64,000 nt of DNA. Source: Mycobacterium bourgelatii (GTDB lineage Bacteria > Actinomycetota > Actinomycetes > Mycobacteriales > Mycobacteriaceae). Shown one piece after another: positions 50,718 through 58,546 of this stretch; position 1 is the stretch's first letter; every line of letters starts with the position of its first letter. The stretch covers positions 186,001 to 250,000 of the forward strand of contig NZ_BLKZ01000002.1 of NCBI RefSeq assembly GCF_010723575.1, given 5' to 3'. Position numbers and translations under genes: made by a program. The notes beneath the pieces were generated by a model that did not search any database, was not told where the DNA came from, and worked only from the letters and a program-made list of their open reading frames with translations.

Positions 50718-50742
50718 GTTTGACCCGACGCATGAGGGGTAT
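50718..50742 (+). promoter_or_regulatory. SigF-type promoter, perfect GTTT-N15-GGGTAT
   Basis: GTTT (50718-50721) and GGGTAT (50737-50742) with a 15-bp spacer match the SigF consensus exactly. The -10 element ends 8 bases before GTG 50751, so transcription would start at or next to the start codon (leaderless mRNA). Confidence 0.68.
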
Positions 50743-50750
50743 CCACGAGC

Positions 50751-51800
50751 GTGACTTTCGCATCGATCATGCCTAGCAAAGACGAACGCAGCGTTGCGGC
50801 TGAGCCAAACCTGCCGGCTGGCTACGGCCCCCTGTCGATCGCCGTTCGCCGTGCCCTGACCGGTCCTGCGCCCCGCGACCAGTTCGCTCGTATCAGCGCA
50901 TCAGTAGGCGACGTCGATCCGTATGGACTGGACCTGCAGTTGGCGTTGTACATGTGCTACGAGCTGCACTACCGCGGCTTCGCCGGAGTGGATCCGATGT
51001 GGGAGTGGAACCCCGCGCTGCTCCACCTGCGAGCCGAGTTGGAGCGAGCGTTCTTGGCGAGCGTGCGACGCGACGTCGGACCTATCGAACCCCACCACAC
51101 CGCGGCGGCCGAAATGGAGGCGATCTCGGTCGAGCCGCCAGACGGTACCGGACCCTCGTATTACCTGCGCGACAGCGGCACCTGGCAGCAGATGTGTGAG
51201 TATTTCGTGCACCGGTCGCTGTACCACCTCAAAGAGGGCGATCCGCATGCCTGGGCCATTCCACGCCTGACGGGCCGGGCGAAGGCGTCGTTCGTCGCAA
51301 TCGAGTTCGACGAATTCGGCGCGGGACACGGCTCGCGACTGCACCAACAACTCTTCGCCGACCTGTTGGACGCGGCCGGACTGGATTCCACGTACCTCGC
51401 CTACCTCAACGTTGCTACGGCCGAGTCATTGGCCGTCGTCAACATCATGTCGCTCTTCGGGTTGCACCGCCGGTTGCGCGGCGCGACCATCGGACACTTC
51501 GCGGCCACCGAGATCACCTCGCCGCCGGGTTCGGCACGCTTGGTCGCCGCGTTACGCCGGATGGAGGCCCCAGAGGCTTGCGTCAGGTTCTACAGCGAGC
51601 ACGTGGAAGCAGATGCGGTACATGAGCAAGTGGTGCGCCACGACGTGGTGGGCGATCTCGTTGCCCGCGAGCCACAAATCGAAAGCGACATCGTGTTCGG
51701 GATGCGCGCCCACGCCCTCGTCGAAAACCGTTTGGCGGACTGCATGCTTGAGGCATGGCAGGCCGGCCGATCTTCCCTGCGGCCGCCGTTGTTCGGCTAG
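50751..51800 (+). CDS. Iron-containing redox enzyme (haem-oxygenase-like fold)
   Basis: This 349-residue all-helical protein has YMCYELHYRGFAGVD, PRLTGRAKASFVAIEFDEFGAGHG, LHQQLFADLLDAAGLD and EHVEADAVHEQVVRHDVV. The Glu/His pattern belongs to the iron-containing redox-enzyme family with a haem-oxygenase-like fold (di-iron oxygenases such as CADD-like proteins). Substrate is unknown. A perfect SigF promoter lies immediately upstream, after the phosphatase gene. GTG 50751 would be leaderless; ATG 50769 is an alternative. It converges with a CDGSH-domain gene. Confidence 0.8.
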   Translation: MTFASIMPSKDERSVAAEPNLPAGYGPLSIAVRRALTGPAPRDQFARISASVGDVDPYGLDLQLALYMCYELHYRGFAGVDPMWEWNPALLHLRAELERAFLASVRRDVGPIEPHHTAAAEMEAISVEPPDGTGPSYYLRDSGTWQQMCEYFVHRSLYHLKEGDPHAWAIPRLTGRAKASFVAIEFDEFGAGHGSRLHQQLFADLLDAAGLDSTYLAYLNVATAESLAVVNIMSLFGLHRRLRGATIGHFAATEITSPPGSARLVAALRRMEAPEACVRFYSEHVEADAVHEQVVRHDVVGDLVAREPQIESDIVFGMRAHALVENRLADCMLEAWQAGRSSLRPPLFG

Positions 51801-51834
51801 TCCGCTAGGGCGCTAGGGCGCTGGGAAGCGCGAA

Positions 51835-51865
51835 ATCCCCCGAAAGATAACGACTTTCGGGGGAT
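51835..51865. terminator. Perfect 12-bp hairpin between convergent genes
   Basis: ATCCCCCGAAAG (51835-51846) pairs exactly with CTTTCGGGGGAT (51854-51865) around a 7-nt loop. Lying between the ends of the iron-redox enzyme and CDGSH genes, it should terminate both. Confidence 0.8.
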
Positions 51866-51885
51866 ATTCGTCTACTAAGACAGGT

Positions 51886-52086
51886 CTAGCCAGCGGCCTT
51901 TTTCGGCACCCGGCACCTGCGGTGGCTGGTATCGCACAACGGATATTCCTTGCTGCGCCGACAGGTACAGATCGCCACCATGAACCGGTCGGACTCGACG
52001 ACGCGGCCTCCGGGGGTCTCGACGCTGACGGGCCCGGAAACCAGGACCGGGCCATTGGGGATCACCTGCACCCTGGTCGTACTCAC
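51886..52086 (-). CDS. CDGSH iron-sulfur domain protein
   Basis: The 66-residue protein has the CDGSH pattern C-x-C-x2-S-x3-P-x-C-D-x2-H (CTCRRSKEYPLCDTSH), giving the three Cys and one His ligands of a 2Fe-2S cluster as in mitoNEET. A strand-rich N-terminal part (VQVIPNGPVLVSGPV) precedes it. GTG 52086 overlaps the methyltransferase stop by 4 bp (GTGA). In other actinobacteria such a gene is found with the same methyltransferase and iron-redox enzyme, suggesting a common function in iron/redox handling. Confidence 0.83.
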   Translation of the reverse strand: MSTTRVQVIPNGPVLVSGPVSVETPGGRVVESDRFMVAICTCRRSKEYPLCDTSHRRCRVPKKAAG

Positions 52087-52775
52087 GATTTGTCCGCCCG
52101 TATCACGACGATCTCCTCTTCCCGGCAGCCACGAGGCACCTGGCCGGTTTCCTCGAGCCAGGCCGCACGGGCCGATAGTACCGGGCCGAAAGGTATCAAT
52201 TGAGAAGCAACGACTTTCGCTTCCAATCCCGACGCACGCAAAGCGTCCAGTGACTCTTCCACACCGGCGAGCGCCGACTGCACCAGCAGCAGAGATCCGT
52301 CGTCGGACAACAGCTTCGGAGCAGACTCGCACAACGGATCGAGAACCAGTCGACCGTCCGGCCCGGCATTCCAGGCCCAAGAGGGTCCGGCGGCAGCGTC
52401 GATGATTTCGTCGTCGGCGTCGGGCGGGGTCGGGACGTACGGCGGGTTGGACACCACTACGTCGAACGGACCGCAATCGAGCGCCTTGACCCACGATCCC
52501 TGCCGGACGTCCACTTTTACCCCGGCACCGGCCGCATTGCCGCGTGAGTTGCGCACGGCGTGCGGGCAGATGTCGAACGCGGTGACGCTGGCGCACCCCA
52601 TTTCAGCGGCGGAGATTGCAATAAAGCCGCTTCCAGTACACAGGTCCAATACCCTGCGTTTTGGGATCAAGCCCGACTTTCGCATCGCGCTGACTAGCAG
52701 GCGCGAGTCGTGCTGTGGCCGATAAACGGGTTCAGCGATCAGTGTGTCGCCCGGACCGGGGCACGTGATTGTCAT
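52083..52775 (-). CDS. HemK/MTQ2-like SAM-dependent methyltransferase
   Basis: This protein of about 230 residues has SAM-binding motif I (VLDLCTGSGFIAISAAE) and the catalytic motif NPPY in DVVVSNPPYVPTPP. NPPY is typical of glutamine-N5 or nucleic-acid amino methyltransferases. Members of this kind resemble HemK2/MTQ2. ATG 52775 is preferred because the region before it has no conserved look; the frame opens at 52826. It is coupled to the CDGSH gene by a 4-bp overlap. Confidence 0.82.
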   Translation of the reverse strand: MTITCPGPGDTLIAEPVYRPQHDSRLLVSAMRKSGLIPKRRVLDLCTGSGFIAISAAEMGCASVTAFDICPHAVRNSRGNAAGAGVKVDVRQGSWVKALDCGPFDVVVSNPPYVPTPPDADDEIIDAAAGPSWAWNAGPDGRLVLDPLCESAPKLLSDDGSLLLVQSALAGVEESLDALRASGLEAKVVASQLIPFGPVLSARAAWLEETGQVPRGCREEEIVVIRADKS

Positions 52776-52840
52776 GGCCTCATTAATGCCCGCAAAATAG
52801 TGCGTTAAAACCAAAAGTGCGACCACTCATAGCTGGACAC

Positions 52841-53395
52841 TCAACTCGCTGAACTCTGGACCAATTCCTTGACTATCCTCGTGCAGAAGGCCTCTAGGTC
52901 CTTTGGCGACCGACTGGTAATGATGTTGCCGTCGACGACAACCTCCTCGTCGACCACGTTAGCGCCCGCATTTTTCAGGTCGGTGCGGATGCTCGGATAC
53001 GACGTCAACGTGCGTCCTCGAATGACGTCGGCCTCTACCAACGTCCAGGGACCATGACAGATCGCCGCGACAGGCTTTCCGGATTCGACGAATCCGCGAA
53101 CGAAGGAGACGGCGGTTTCGTCCTTGCGGAGCTTGTCCGGGTTGACCGTGCCGCCGGGCAGCACCAGACCGTCGAATTCGTCAACCGCGGCGTCCGACAC
53201 GGCGCGGTCGACGGTGAAGGTCCCGGCCGGTTCCAGATCGTGGTTGCGTGCTTGAATTTCACCCGTTTGCAACGAGAGCACCTCGACTCGAGCACCTGCT
53301 TCCTGAAGCACCTTGCGCGGTTGCTCCAGCTCGACCTTCTCGACGCCATCCGCAGCCAGTATGGCAATCTTCTTGCCCTGCAACTCGTCTGACAT
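52841..53395 (-). CDS. DJ-1/PfpI-family protein
   Basis: This 184-residue protein has the nucleophile elbow AAICHGPWTLVEAD (Cys-His-Gly), the Glu in GVEKVELEQPRKVL and the strand DGLVLPGGTVNPDKL. This fits intracellular PfpI/DJ-1 proteins, variously deglycases, chaperones or amidases and often stress-induced. ATG 53395 has AAAGGAG seven bases upstream. It is the last gene of a minus-strand operon with LLM oxidoreductase, SRPBCC protein and alcohol dehydrogenase. Confidence 0.87.
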   Translation of the reverse strand: MSDELQGKKIAILAADGVEKVELEQPRKVLQEAGARVEVLSLQTGEIQARNHDLEPAGTFTVDRAVSDAAVDEFDGLVLPGGTVNPDKLRKDETAVSFVRGFVESGKPVAAICHGPWTLVEADVIRGRTLTSYPSIRTDLKNAGANVVDEEVVVDGNIITSRSPKDLEAFCTRIVKELVQSSAS

Positions 53396-53406
53396 AGCGT
53401 GCTCCT

Positions 53407-54576
53407 TTACGGTTTGAGGATGACCTTGGTGCAGTTGTCCTGTTTGTGCTTGAAGATCTCGTAGCCGTGCGGCGCCTGGTCCAGTTCCAGGTGATGGCTG
53501 ATGATCATGGTGGGGTCGATCTCGCCTTTGCGGATCAGTTCGAGCAGGGGGCGCATATACCGGTGCACATGGCACTGGCCCGTCTTGATGGTGAGCGAGC
53601 GGTTCATCACTGCGCCGATCGGAAACTTGTCCATCAAGCCGCCATACACCCCGACGATCGAGATCGTGCCGCCGTTGCGGCAACTCATCGCAGCTTCCCT
53701 AAGAGCATGTGGGCGTTCGGTTTCCAACCGCATGGCTTGCTTTACCCGATCATAGGCATCCACCGCAGTGGTGGAGTTGCGTGCCTCCATTCCGACCGCG
53801 TCGATGCAATGATCGGGACCGCGTCCGGCCGTCATGTCTTGCAGTTCCTCGAGCACCGATGTTTCGGCGAAGTTGAGTGGGGTCGCACCCAGCTTCTTGG
53901 CAAGCTCCAATCGATATGGAACTTGGTCGATGGCAACGACTTTGGCTGCGCCCAACAACAGCGCACTCACCATCGCGAACAGCCCCACCGGCCCGGCGCC
54001 CCAGACCGCGACGATGTCGCCGGACTTGATGTCGCACATCTCGGCACCCATGTAACCGGTGGGCAAGATGTCAGACAGGAAAAGCACCTGGTCGTCGGTC
54101 AGATCGTCGTCAACCTTCAGCGGCCCCACGTCGGCGAAAGGCACGCGCGCGTATTCCGCTTGCCCGCCGGCAAAGCCGCCCAGCATGTGGGAATACCCGA
54201 ACAGCCCTGCAGGAGAATGGCCCATCAACTTTTCGGCGATGCCTGCATTCGGATTCGAGTTCTCACACAATGAATAAAGATCGCGCTCACAGGCCGAGCA
54301 CGCGCCGCAGGCGATGGGAAACGGCACCACCACTCGGTCGCCTGCCCTCAAATTAGTAACTCCCTTGCCGACTTCGACGACCTCGCCCATGAACTCATGG
54401 CCCAGCACATCGCCACGCTGGACGGTCGGGATGTAGCCGTCGTAGAGGTGTAGGTCCGAGCCGCAGATCGCCGTCGAGGTGATGCGCACGATGGCATCGC
54501 GATCGTTGAGGATGGTCGGGTCCGGAACCGTCTGCACTTCGACGCTGTTGCGTCCCGCGTAAACCGTGGCCTTCAT
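53407..54576 (-). CDS. Zinc-dependent alcohol/formaldehyde-type dehydrogenase
   Basis: This 389-residue MDR-superfamily enzyme has the catalytic-zinc ligands CGSDLH and GHEFMGEVVEVG, the structural-zinc loop CGACSACERDLYSLC, and the NAD motif AVWGAGPVGLFA. The long insertion after the zinc loop (about 110-150) resembles glutathione-independent formaldehyde dehydrogenases. The substrate is not certain. Its ATG overlaps the stop of the SRPBCC gene by 3-4 bases. PfpI follows after 11 bp. Confidence 0.88.
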   Translation of the reverse strand: MKATVYAGRNSVEVQTVPDPTILNDRDAIVRITSTAICGSDLHLYDGYIPTVQRGDVLGHEFMGEVVEVGKGVTNLRAGDRVVVPFPIACGACSACERDLYSLCENSNPNAGIAEKLMGHSPAGLFGYSHMLGGFAGGQAEYARVPFADVGPLKVDDDLTDDQVLFLSDILPTGYMGAEMCDIKSGDIVAVWGAGPVGLFAMVSALLLGAAKVVAIDQVPYRLELAKKLGATPLNFAETSVLEELQDMTAGRGPDHCIDAVGMEARNSTTAVDAYDRVKQAMRLETERPHALREAAMSCRNGGTISIVGVYGGLMDKFPIGAVMNRSLTIKTGQCHVHRYMRPLLELIRKGEIDPTMIISHHLELDQAPHGYEIFKHKQDNCTKVILKP

Positions 54577-55523
54577 CGACTCGCCCCTTCAGGTTGCGCC
54601 GCCTGCTGATGCATCTGCCGGAACGCTGCGGTGCCCTCGGGTGACCCGTCCGAACGCATGACCTGACCCGTCTCCAGGATCTGTTTGAAGCGGCGCAGGT
54701 CATCGTTGACTTGCTGGTCGGGCGACTCGCCCAGCAGCGTGGCCCCCGCCTTGGCCACTGCGCCGCCGGGGAGGTGGTACCCGATCGCAACACGAACTTC
54801 GGTGCCGTCACCGGCGCTATCCGGCGCGAAGTCGACACAGCCCCCGTTCTGAATGCCGGAGCCGGGCAGTGACTGCCAGGCAATGCGTTTGTTCGGCATG
54901 TCTTCGGTGAGCTGTGCGTCCCACCGAATGGGCTGTCCCACGGGCGCTTTCGCGGTCCAATGCGAGCGGCCGTCGGAGCTGGTGGTCACCGACTCAAGGT
55001 GGTACATGAAGCTAGGCAGGTTCTCCAGCTCGCGCCAAAAGCGATAGACCTCCTCCAAAGGCCGCCGCACGGTGATGGCGGCGCGCAACGTCTGATGCCG
55101 CGGGGCATTTGCATGCCGACCGGTGTCCGACTGGCCGTTGCCGCCCGAGGCGCGCAGGGCGGCGTAGAGGTCTGCTCCGCCAATGGCAGTCAAAGCGACG
55201 GCGGTCAGGGCACCCCGCCTGCGGCGCCCGGCAGCGTCGCCGTTGCTCCGCCGGAGGCCGGTTACCAGTAACGCGATATCCAGCGCGTCGCCGGCCACCC
55301 TCGTCCACACCAGTTTCGGCGAGCCAAGCAACAACGCCGCGCCGTGGCCGCACTCACGTATGCCGAGTGCTCGGGTCACCGTGCGTGTTCGTTGGCTGTC
55401 GTCGATGCCGGCGAGCGCGGCGACCTTTCCGGGGGCCAGCACTTCGCTGAGACCCAGCCCCAAGCTGGCCACACCGAGCCCCTTGACCAATGCTGATGTT
55501 GAATTCGTGCCGGGTCCACTCAT
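54573..55523 (-). CDS. Membrane protein with C-terminal SRPBCC domain
   Basis: This protein of about 316 residues has an N-terminal part with three or four hydrophobic helices (LVKGLGVASLGLGLSEVLAPG, ALLLGSPKLVWTRVAGDALDIALL, ALTAVALTAIGGADLYAAL). A START/SRPBCC domain follows (about 150-290), with AAITVRRPLEEVYRFWRELENLPSFMYHLESV and GTEVRVAIGYHLPGG. The latter is the polyketide-cyclase/dehydrase-like fold that binds hydrophobic ligands. A similar arrangement with a zinc ADH downstream is seen in other bacteria. ATG 55523 is the most likely start. Confidence 0.78.
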   Translation of the reverse strand: MSGPGTNSTSALVKGLGVASLGLGLSEVLAPGKVAALAGIDDSQRTRTVTRALGIRECGHGAALLLGSPKLVWTRVAGDALDIALLVTGLRRSNGDAAGRRRRGALTAVALTAIGGADLYAALRASGGNGQSDTGRHANAPRHQTLRAAITVRRPLEEVYRFWRELENLPSFMYHLESVTTSSDGRSHWTAKAPVGQPIRWDAQLTEDMPNKRIAWQSLPGSGIQNGGCVDFAPDSAGDGTEVRVAIGYHLPGGAVAKAGATLLGESPDQQVNDDLRRFKQILETGQVMRSDGSPEGTAAFRQMHQQAAQPEGASR

Positions 55524-55561
55524 GGTCCAACCGCATACCCCTGCGACGGTGAGCCAAACGT

Positions 55562-56548
55562 TCAGCCGGCGGCCTCGCGCAGCGCTTTGAGCAATGGCTC
55601 GGCGGCTTCCTTGACGAACAGCTCCTGCGATTCGCCGCCAATCTGCAGCAATGCGATGTCGGTGAACCCGGTTTCCCAGTAAGGCTTGACGGCCTCGACG
55701 ATCGCATCGAGGTCCGGGCCGCACGGAATGTTTTCGGCGACGTCCTCGGGACGAACGAACTGGGTAGCCGCGGCGAAACCCGCCGGCGTCGGCAAGTCGG
55801 CGTTGACGCCCCAGCCGCCCCCAAACCAGCGAAACTGATCGCGAGCACGCTCGACGGCCGTATCGCGGTCGGGATCCCAGCAAATCGGTATCTGTCCGAT
55901 CACCCGCCCGCCCCCGGCCATTCCGGCCGCCTGGCGTACCGAGTGCCAGGCATCCACCAATCCACCGTCGGGTTCCACCGCAACCAGATGGTCGGCGAGT
56001 TTGCCCAACTTGTCGATGGACTTCTTGCCGCTCATGGCAACCGCGAGGCCGACGGGCACATCTGGGACGTCCCAGAGGCGCGCGGAATCAACCTGAAAGT
56101 ACTCGCCGGTGAAGTTCACCAGGCGCCCACCGAAAAGCTCGCGGATGATCTTGATGGCCTCACGCAGCATGTCGTGGCGTCGCTCGACCATTGGCCAGCC
56201 TTTGCCGACCACGTGTTCATTGAGGTTTTCGCCGCTCCCCAGTCCCAGCGTGAACCGACCGTCGGCCAGGATCTGCACGGTCGCCGCCTGCTGGGCAACG
56301 ATCGCCGGGTGATAGCGCATGGTCGGACAGGTCACGTAGGTGTAGAGATCGACTTGCTGTGTCGCGTGGGCGACAGCGCCCATGACCGCCCAGGCGTTTG
56401 GTGCGTGTCCCTGTGACGTCAGCCACGGCGAGAAATGGTCGCTGCACACCTCAAAGTCAAAGCCGTGTTCTTCGGCCGATACCGCGTCGCGCACAAGGCT
56501 TTTCGGGTCACTTTGCTCTGTCATCAGGGTGTAGCCGAACCGCGTCAT
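55562..56548 (-). CDS. F420-dependent LLM-class oxidoreductase
   Basis: This 328-residue protein belongs to the luciferase-like (TIM-barrel) F420 group: FGYTLMTEQSDPKSLVRDAVSAEEHGFDF, SDHFSPW, LGLGSGENLNEHVVG and AMSGKKSIDKLGKLADHL. It resembles F420-dependent glucose-6-phosphate dehydrogenase-like proteins (TIGR03557 type), but the sugar-phosphate site is not verifiable. It heads the operon that ends with PfpI. A SigF-type promoter sits 10-34 bp before its ATG, and GGGAG provides the ribosome site. Confidence 0.85.
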   Translation of the reverse strand: MTRFGYTLMTEQSDPKSLVRDAVSAEEHGFDFEVCSDHFSPWLTSQGHAPNAWAVMGAVAHATQQVDLYTYVTCPTMRYHPAIVAQQAATVQILADGRFTLGLGSGENLNEHVVGKGWPMVERRHDMLREAIKIIRELFGGRLVNFTGEYFQVDSARLWDVPDVPVGLAVAMSGKKSIDKLGKLADHLVAVEPDGGLVDAWHSVRQAAGMAGGGRVIGQIPICWDPDRDTAVERARDQFRWFGGGWGVNADLPTPAGFAAATQFVRPEDVAENIPCGPDLDAIVEAVKPYWETGFTDIALLQIGGESQELFVKEAAEPLLKALREAAG

Positions 56549-56557
56549 AACTCCCGG

Positions 56558-56582
56558 GTACCCCGGCCACCCTGCCGCAAAC
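56558..56582 (-). promoter_or_regulatory. SigF-type promoter, GTTT-N15-GGGTAC
   Basis: On the minus strand GTTT (56582-56579), 15 bp, GGGTAC (56563-56558): one base off the consensus -10. It ends nine bases before the LLM oxidoreductase ATG, giving a near-leaderless transcript for the LLM-SRPBCC-ADH-PfpI operon. Confidence 0.6.
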
Positions 56583-56598
56583 GGCGGCGAGACTGCCG

Positions 56599-57063
56599 CT
56601 AGAGCCGCTCTTTGACCGCCGCCGACAGGCGCGCCCCGTCTGCCTTTCCTTCGGCTATCGCGGTAGCGGCCTTCATCACCAGACCCATCTGCTTCATGCT
56701 GGGCCGCTCACCGATCTGCTCCGCCACCTGGGCGATCGCGGTGTCGACCACGTCGGCCACCTCGGCGTCGTTGAGTTGCGTCGGCAGATATTCGTCGATG
56801 ATTCGCGCCTCGGCGTGCTCGTTGGCGGCGAGCTCGCCACGGCCGTTTTGGGTGTAGATCTCGGCCGCCTCACCGCGCTTCCGGGATTCCCTGGCCAGCA
56901 CCTTGAGCACTTCCTCGTCGGTGAGTTCTCTTGCCTGCTTGCCCGAGACTTCCTCGGTCTGGATAGCGGCCAGCAGCATGCGCAAGGTGGCGGTTCGCAG
57001 CTTGTCCTGCGCCCGCATCGACTCGGTCAGGTCGGACCGCAGCCGGGACTTGAGTTCTGCCAT
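56599..57063 (-). CDS. YqeY/GatB-related protein (Rv3688c-like)
   Basis: The 154-residue protein begins MAELKSRLRSDLTESMRAQD. It carries the YqeY pattern LRMLLAAIQTEEV, ESRKRGEAAEIY, DEYLPTQLNDAEVADVVD and a C-terminal MKQMGLVMKAATAIAEGKADGARLSAAVKERL. YqeY proteins share a tail fold with GatB of the amidotransferase and are linked to tRNA. The role is not settled. The start codon lies only 28 bp from the predicted 3' end of a group II intron on the same strand. Confidence 0.87.
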   Translation of the reverse strand: MAELKSRLRSDLTESMRAQDKLRTATLRMLLAAIQTEEVSGKQARELTDEEVLKVLARESRKRGEAAEIYTQNGRGELAANEHAEARIIDEYLPTQLNDAEVADVVDTAIAQVAEQIGERPSMKQMGLVMKAATAIAEGKADGARLSAAVKERL

Positions 57064-57120
57064 TGGTAGTCAGGGGCGCGGTGTCCACAGTGTGGATCCG
57101 TTTCCCCATCCCCCTTTCAA

Positions 57121-57151
57121 TCCGTGCGTGCGATTTTCCCGCACACGGCTT
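57121..57151 (-). ncRNA. Group II intron domain V
   Basis: The minus strand reads AGCCGTGTGCGGGAAAATCG then CACGCACGGA, a hairpin with the AGC catalytic triad, a GAAA-type tetraloop and a two-nucleotide bulge. This is the conserved domain V of self-splicing group II introns. It lies just after the maturase stop (57174). Confidence 0.85.
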
Positions 57152-57173
57152 ACCGATGATCTTCTAGACATGG

Positions 57174-58546
57174 TTACGCAGCCTTTGGGTAGCGGATGGT
57201 GCCACCAAGCCGGTGCAGGCCGTGCCCGTTAAACCACTTCTCGGTCCACTGATCTGCTTGTCCAGCACGCAGATTGCGGCCCCGCTTCTTGACCATCAAG
57301 CGGAACAGCCGCCACCAGACGTACCGGTCGATCTGGCGGAACTTCTCAGCGGCATTACCGGTACGAAAGTAGTTTCCCCAGCCGCGAAGAATCGGCGTCA
57401 ACTCCGCGATCACATCACGGATATCGAGACCGACCCGGGTACGACCGGTGCGATCGCGCACCTTGGCCCGCAACCGGGCCATCGCCGCTTGGCTGGGCCA
57501 ACGGTGCAAGTAGTAGCGGATCACTCGCTTTTGCTCCCACAGCCGTCCCGACATACGCGCCCGGAAATGACAACCCAGAAAATCCAGGCCCTCACGTCCT
57601 GCCCGCAGGTCAACCACCTTCGTCTTCTCCGGATGCAGCCGCAACCCCAACGACGCCAGGACTTCTCCCACCGCCGCCAAAGCGTGCTCAGCTTGCGCCG
57701 CCGTGCGGCACAACACCACACCATCATCGGCGTAACGCACCAACTCACCCACCCCACGGGCAGCGAGTTCAGTGTCGAGCACATGCAGATAGATATTGGC
57801 CAACAACGGCGAGATCACCCCGCCCTGCGGGTGCCCGCGACCGTCCGCTGGGCCACCCCCTCGACCAACACCCCTGCTTGCAGCCACAAACGCAGCAGTT
57901 TGAGCACCCGCCGATCCGAGACCCGCCTACCCACCTCGGCAAGTAGACGCTCGTGGTCGATCTCGCCGAAGAAATTAGCGATATCGAACTCGACCACAAA
58001 CACCTGGCCCTCGATGAACCCGGTCCGCAAGCGTTCCTTAGCCATCACCGCCGACCGCCTCGGCCGAAACCCATACGAGCACGGCAAAAAGTCCGCCTCG
58101 AAAATCGGTTCCAACACGATCTTGGCCGCCGCCTGAGCCACCCGGTCTCGCACCGTAGGAATCCCCAACGGCCGCTTACCACCTCGTGGTTTCGGAATCT
58201 CCACACGCCTGGCTGGCGCGGGAAGATACACACCCTCGCGAAGGTCACGACGCAACTCGCGCAACATGCGGTCCACGCCGTAGTCCTCCACCGCGGCCAC
58301 GGTGATCCGATCCACCCCGGCCGCCCCCTTGTTCTTACGCACCCGCTCCCACGCCTCCCACAGGACGTCACCCCTGTAGATACGGTCATACAGGGCGTGG
58401 AAACGCCGACCCTCAGACTGCTTGGCCGCAGCCCATAGCACCCGTTGCAGTTGTTGCACTTTCACCGGCGACACCACCAACGGTTCGTCGTCGGCTACGG
58501 CAAGCGAAGGCCTGCCGGGGTAGTTGGACCGAGTCACCTCGGTCAT
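57174..58546 (-). pseudogene. Group II intron reverse transcriptase/maturase, frameshifted
   Basis: The N-terminal frame (58546 to about 57827) includes AWERVRKNKGAAGVDRIT, RRVEIPKPRGGKRPLGIPTVRDRV and VVEFDIANFFGEIDHERL. The second frame starts at HPQGGVISPLLANIYLH and has the RT active site RYADDGVVLC, then the maturase/X domain with WGNYFRTGN. A single missing C (ACCCGCAG instead of ACCCCGCAG) at about 57827 breaks the frame between GT and PQGG. About 457 residues would be made if corrected, the usual length for class C, which lacks an endonuclease domain. Confidence 0.9.
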
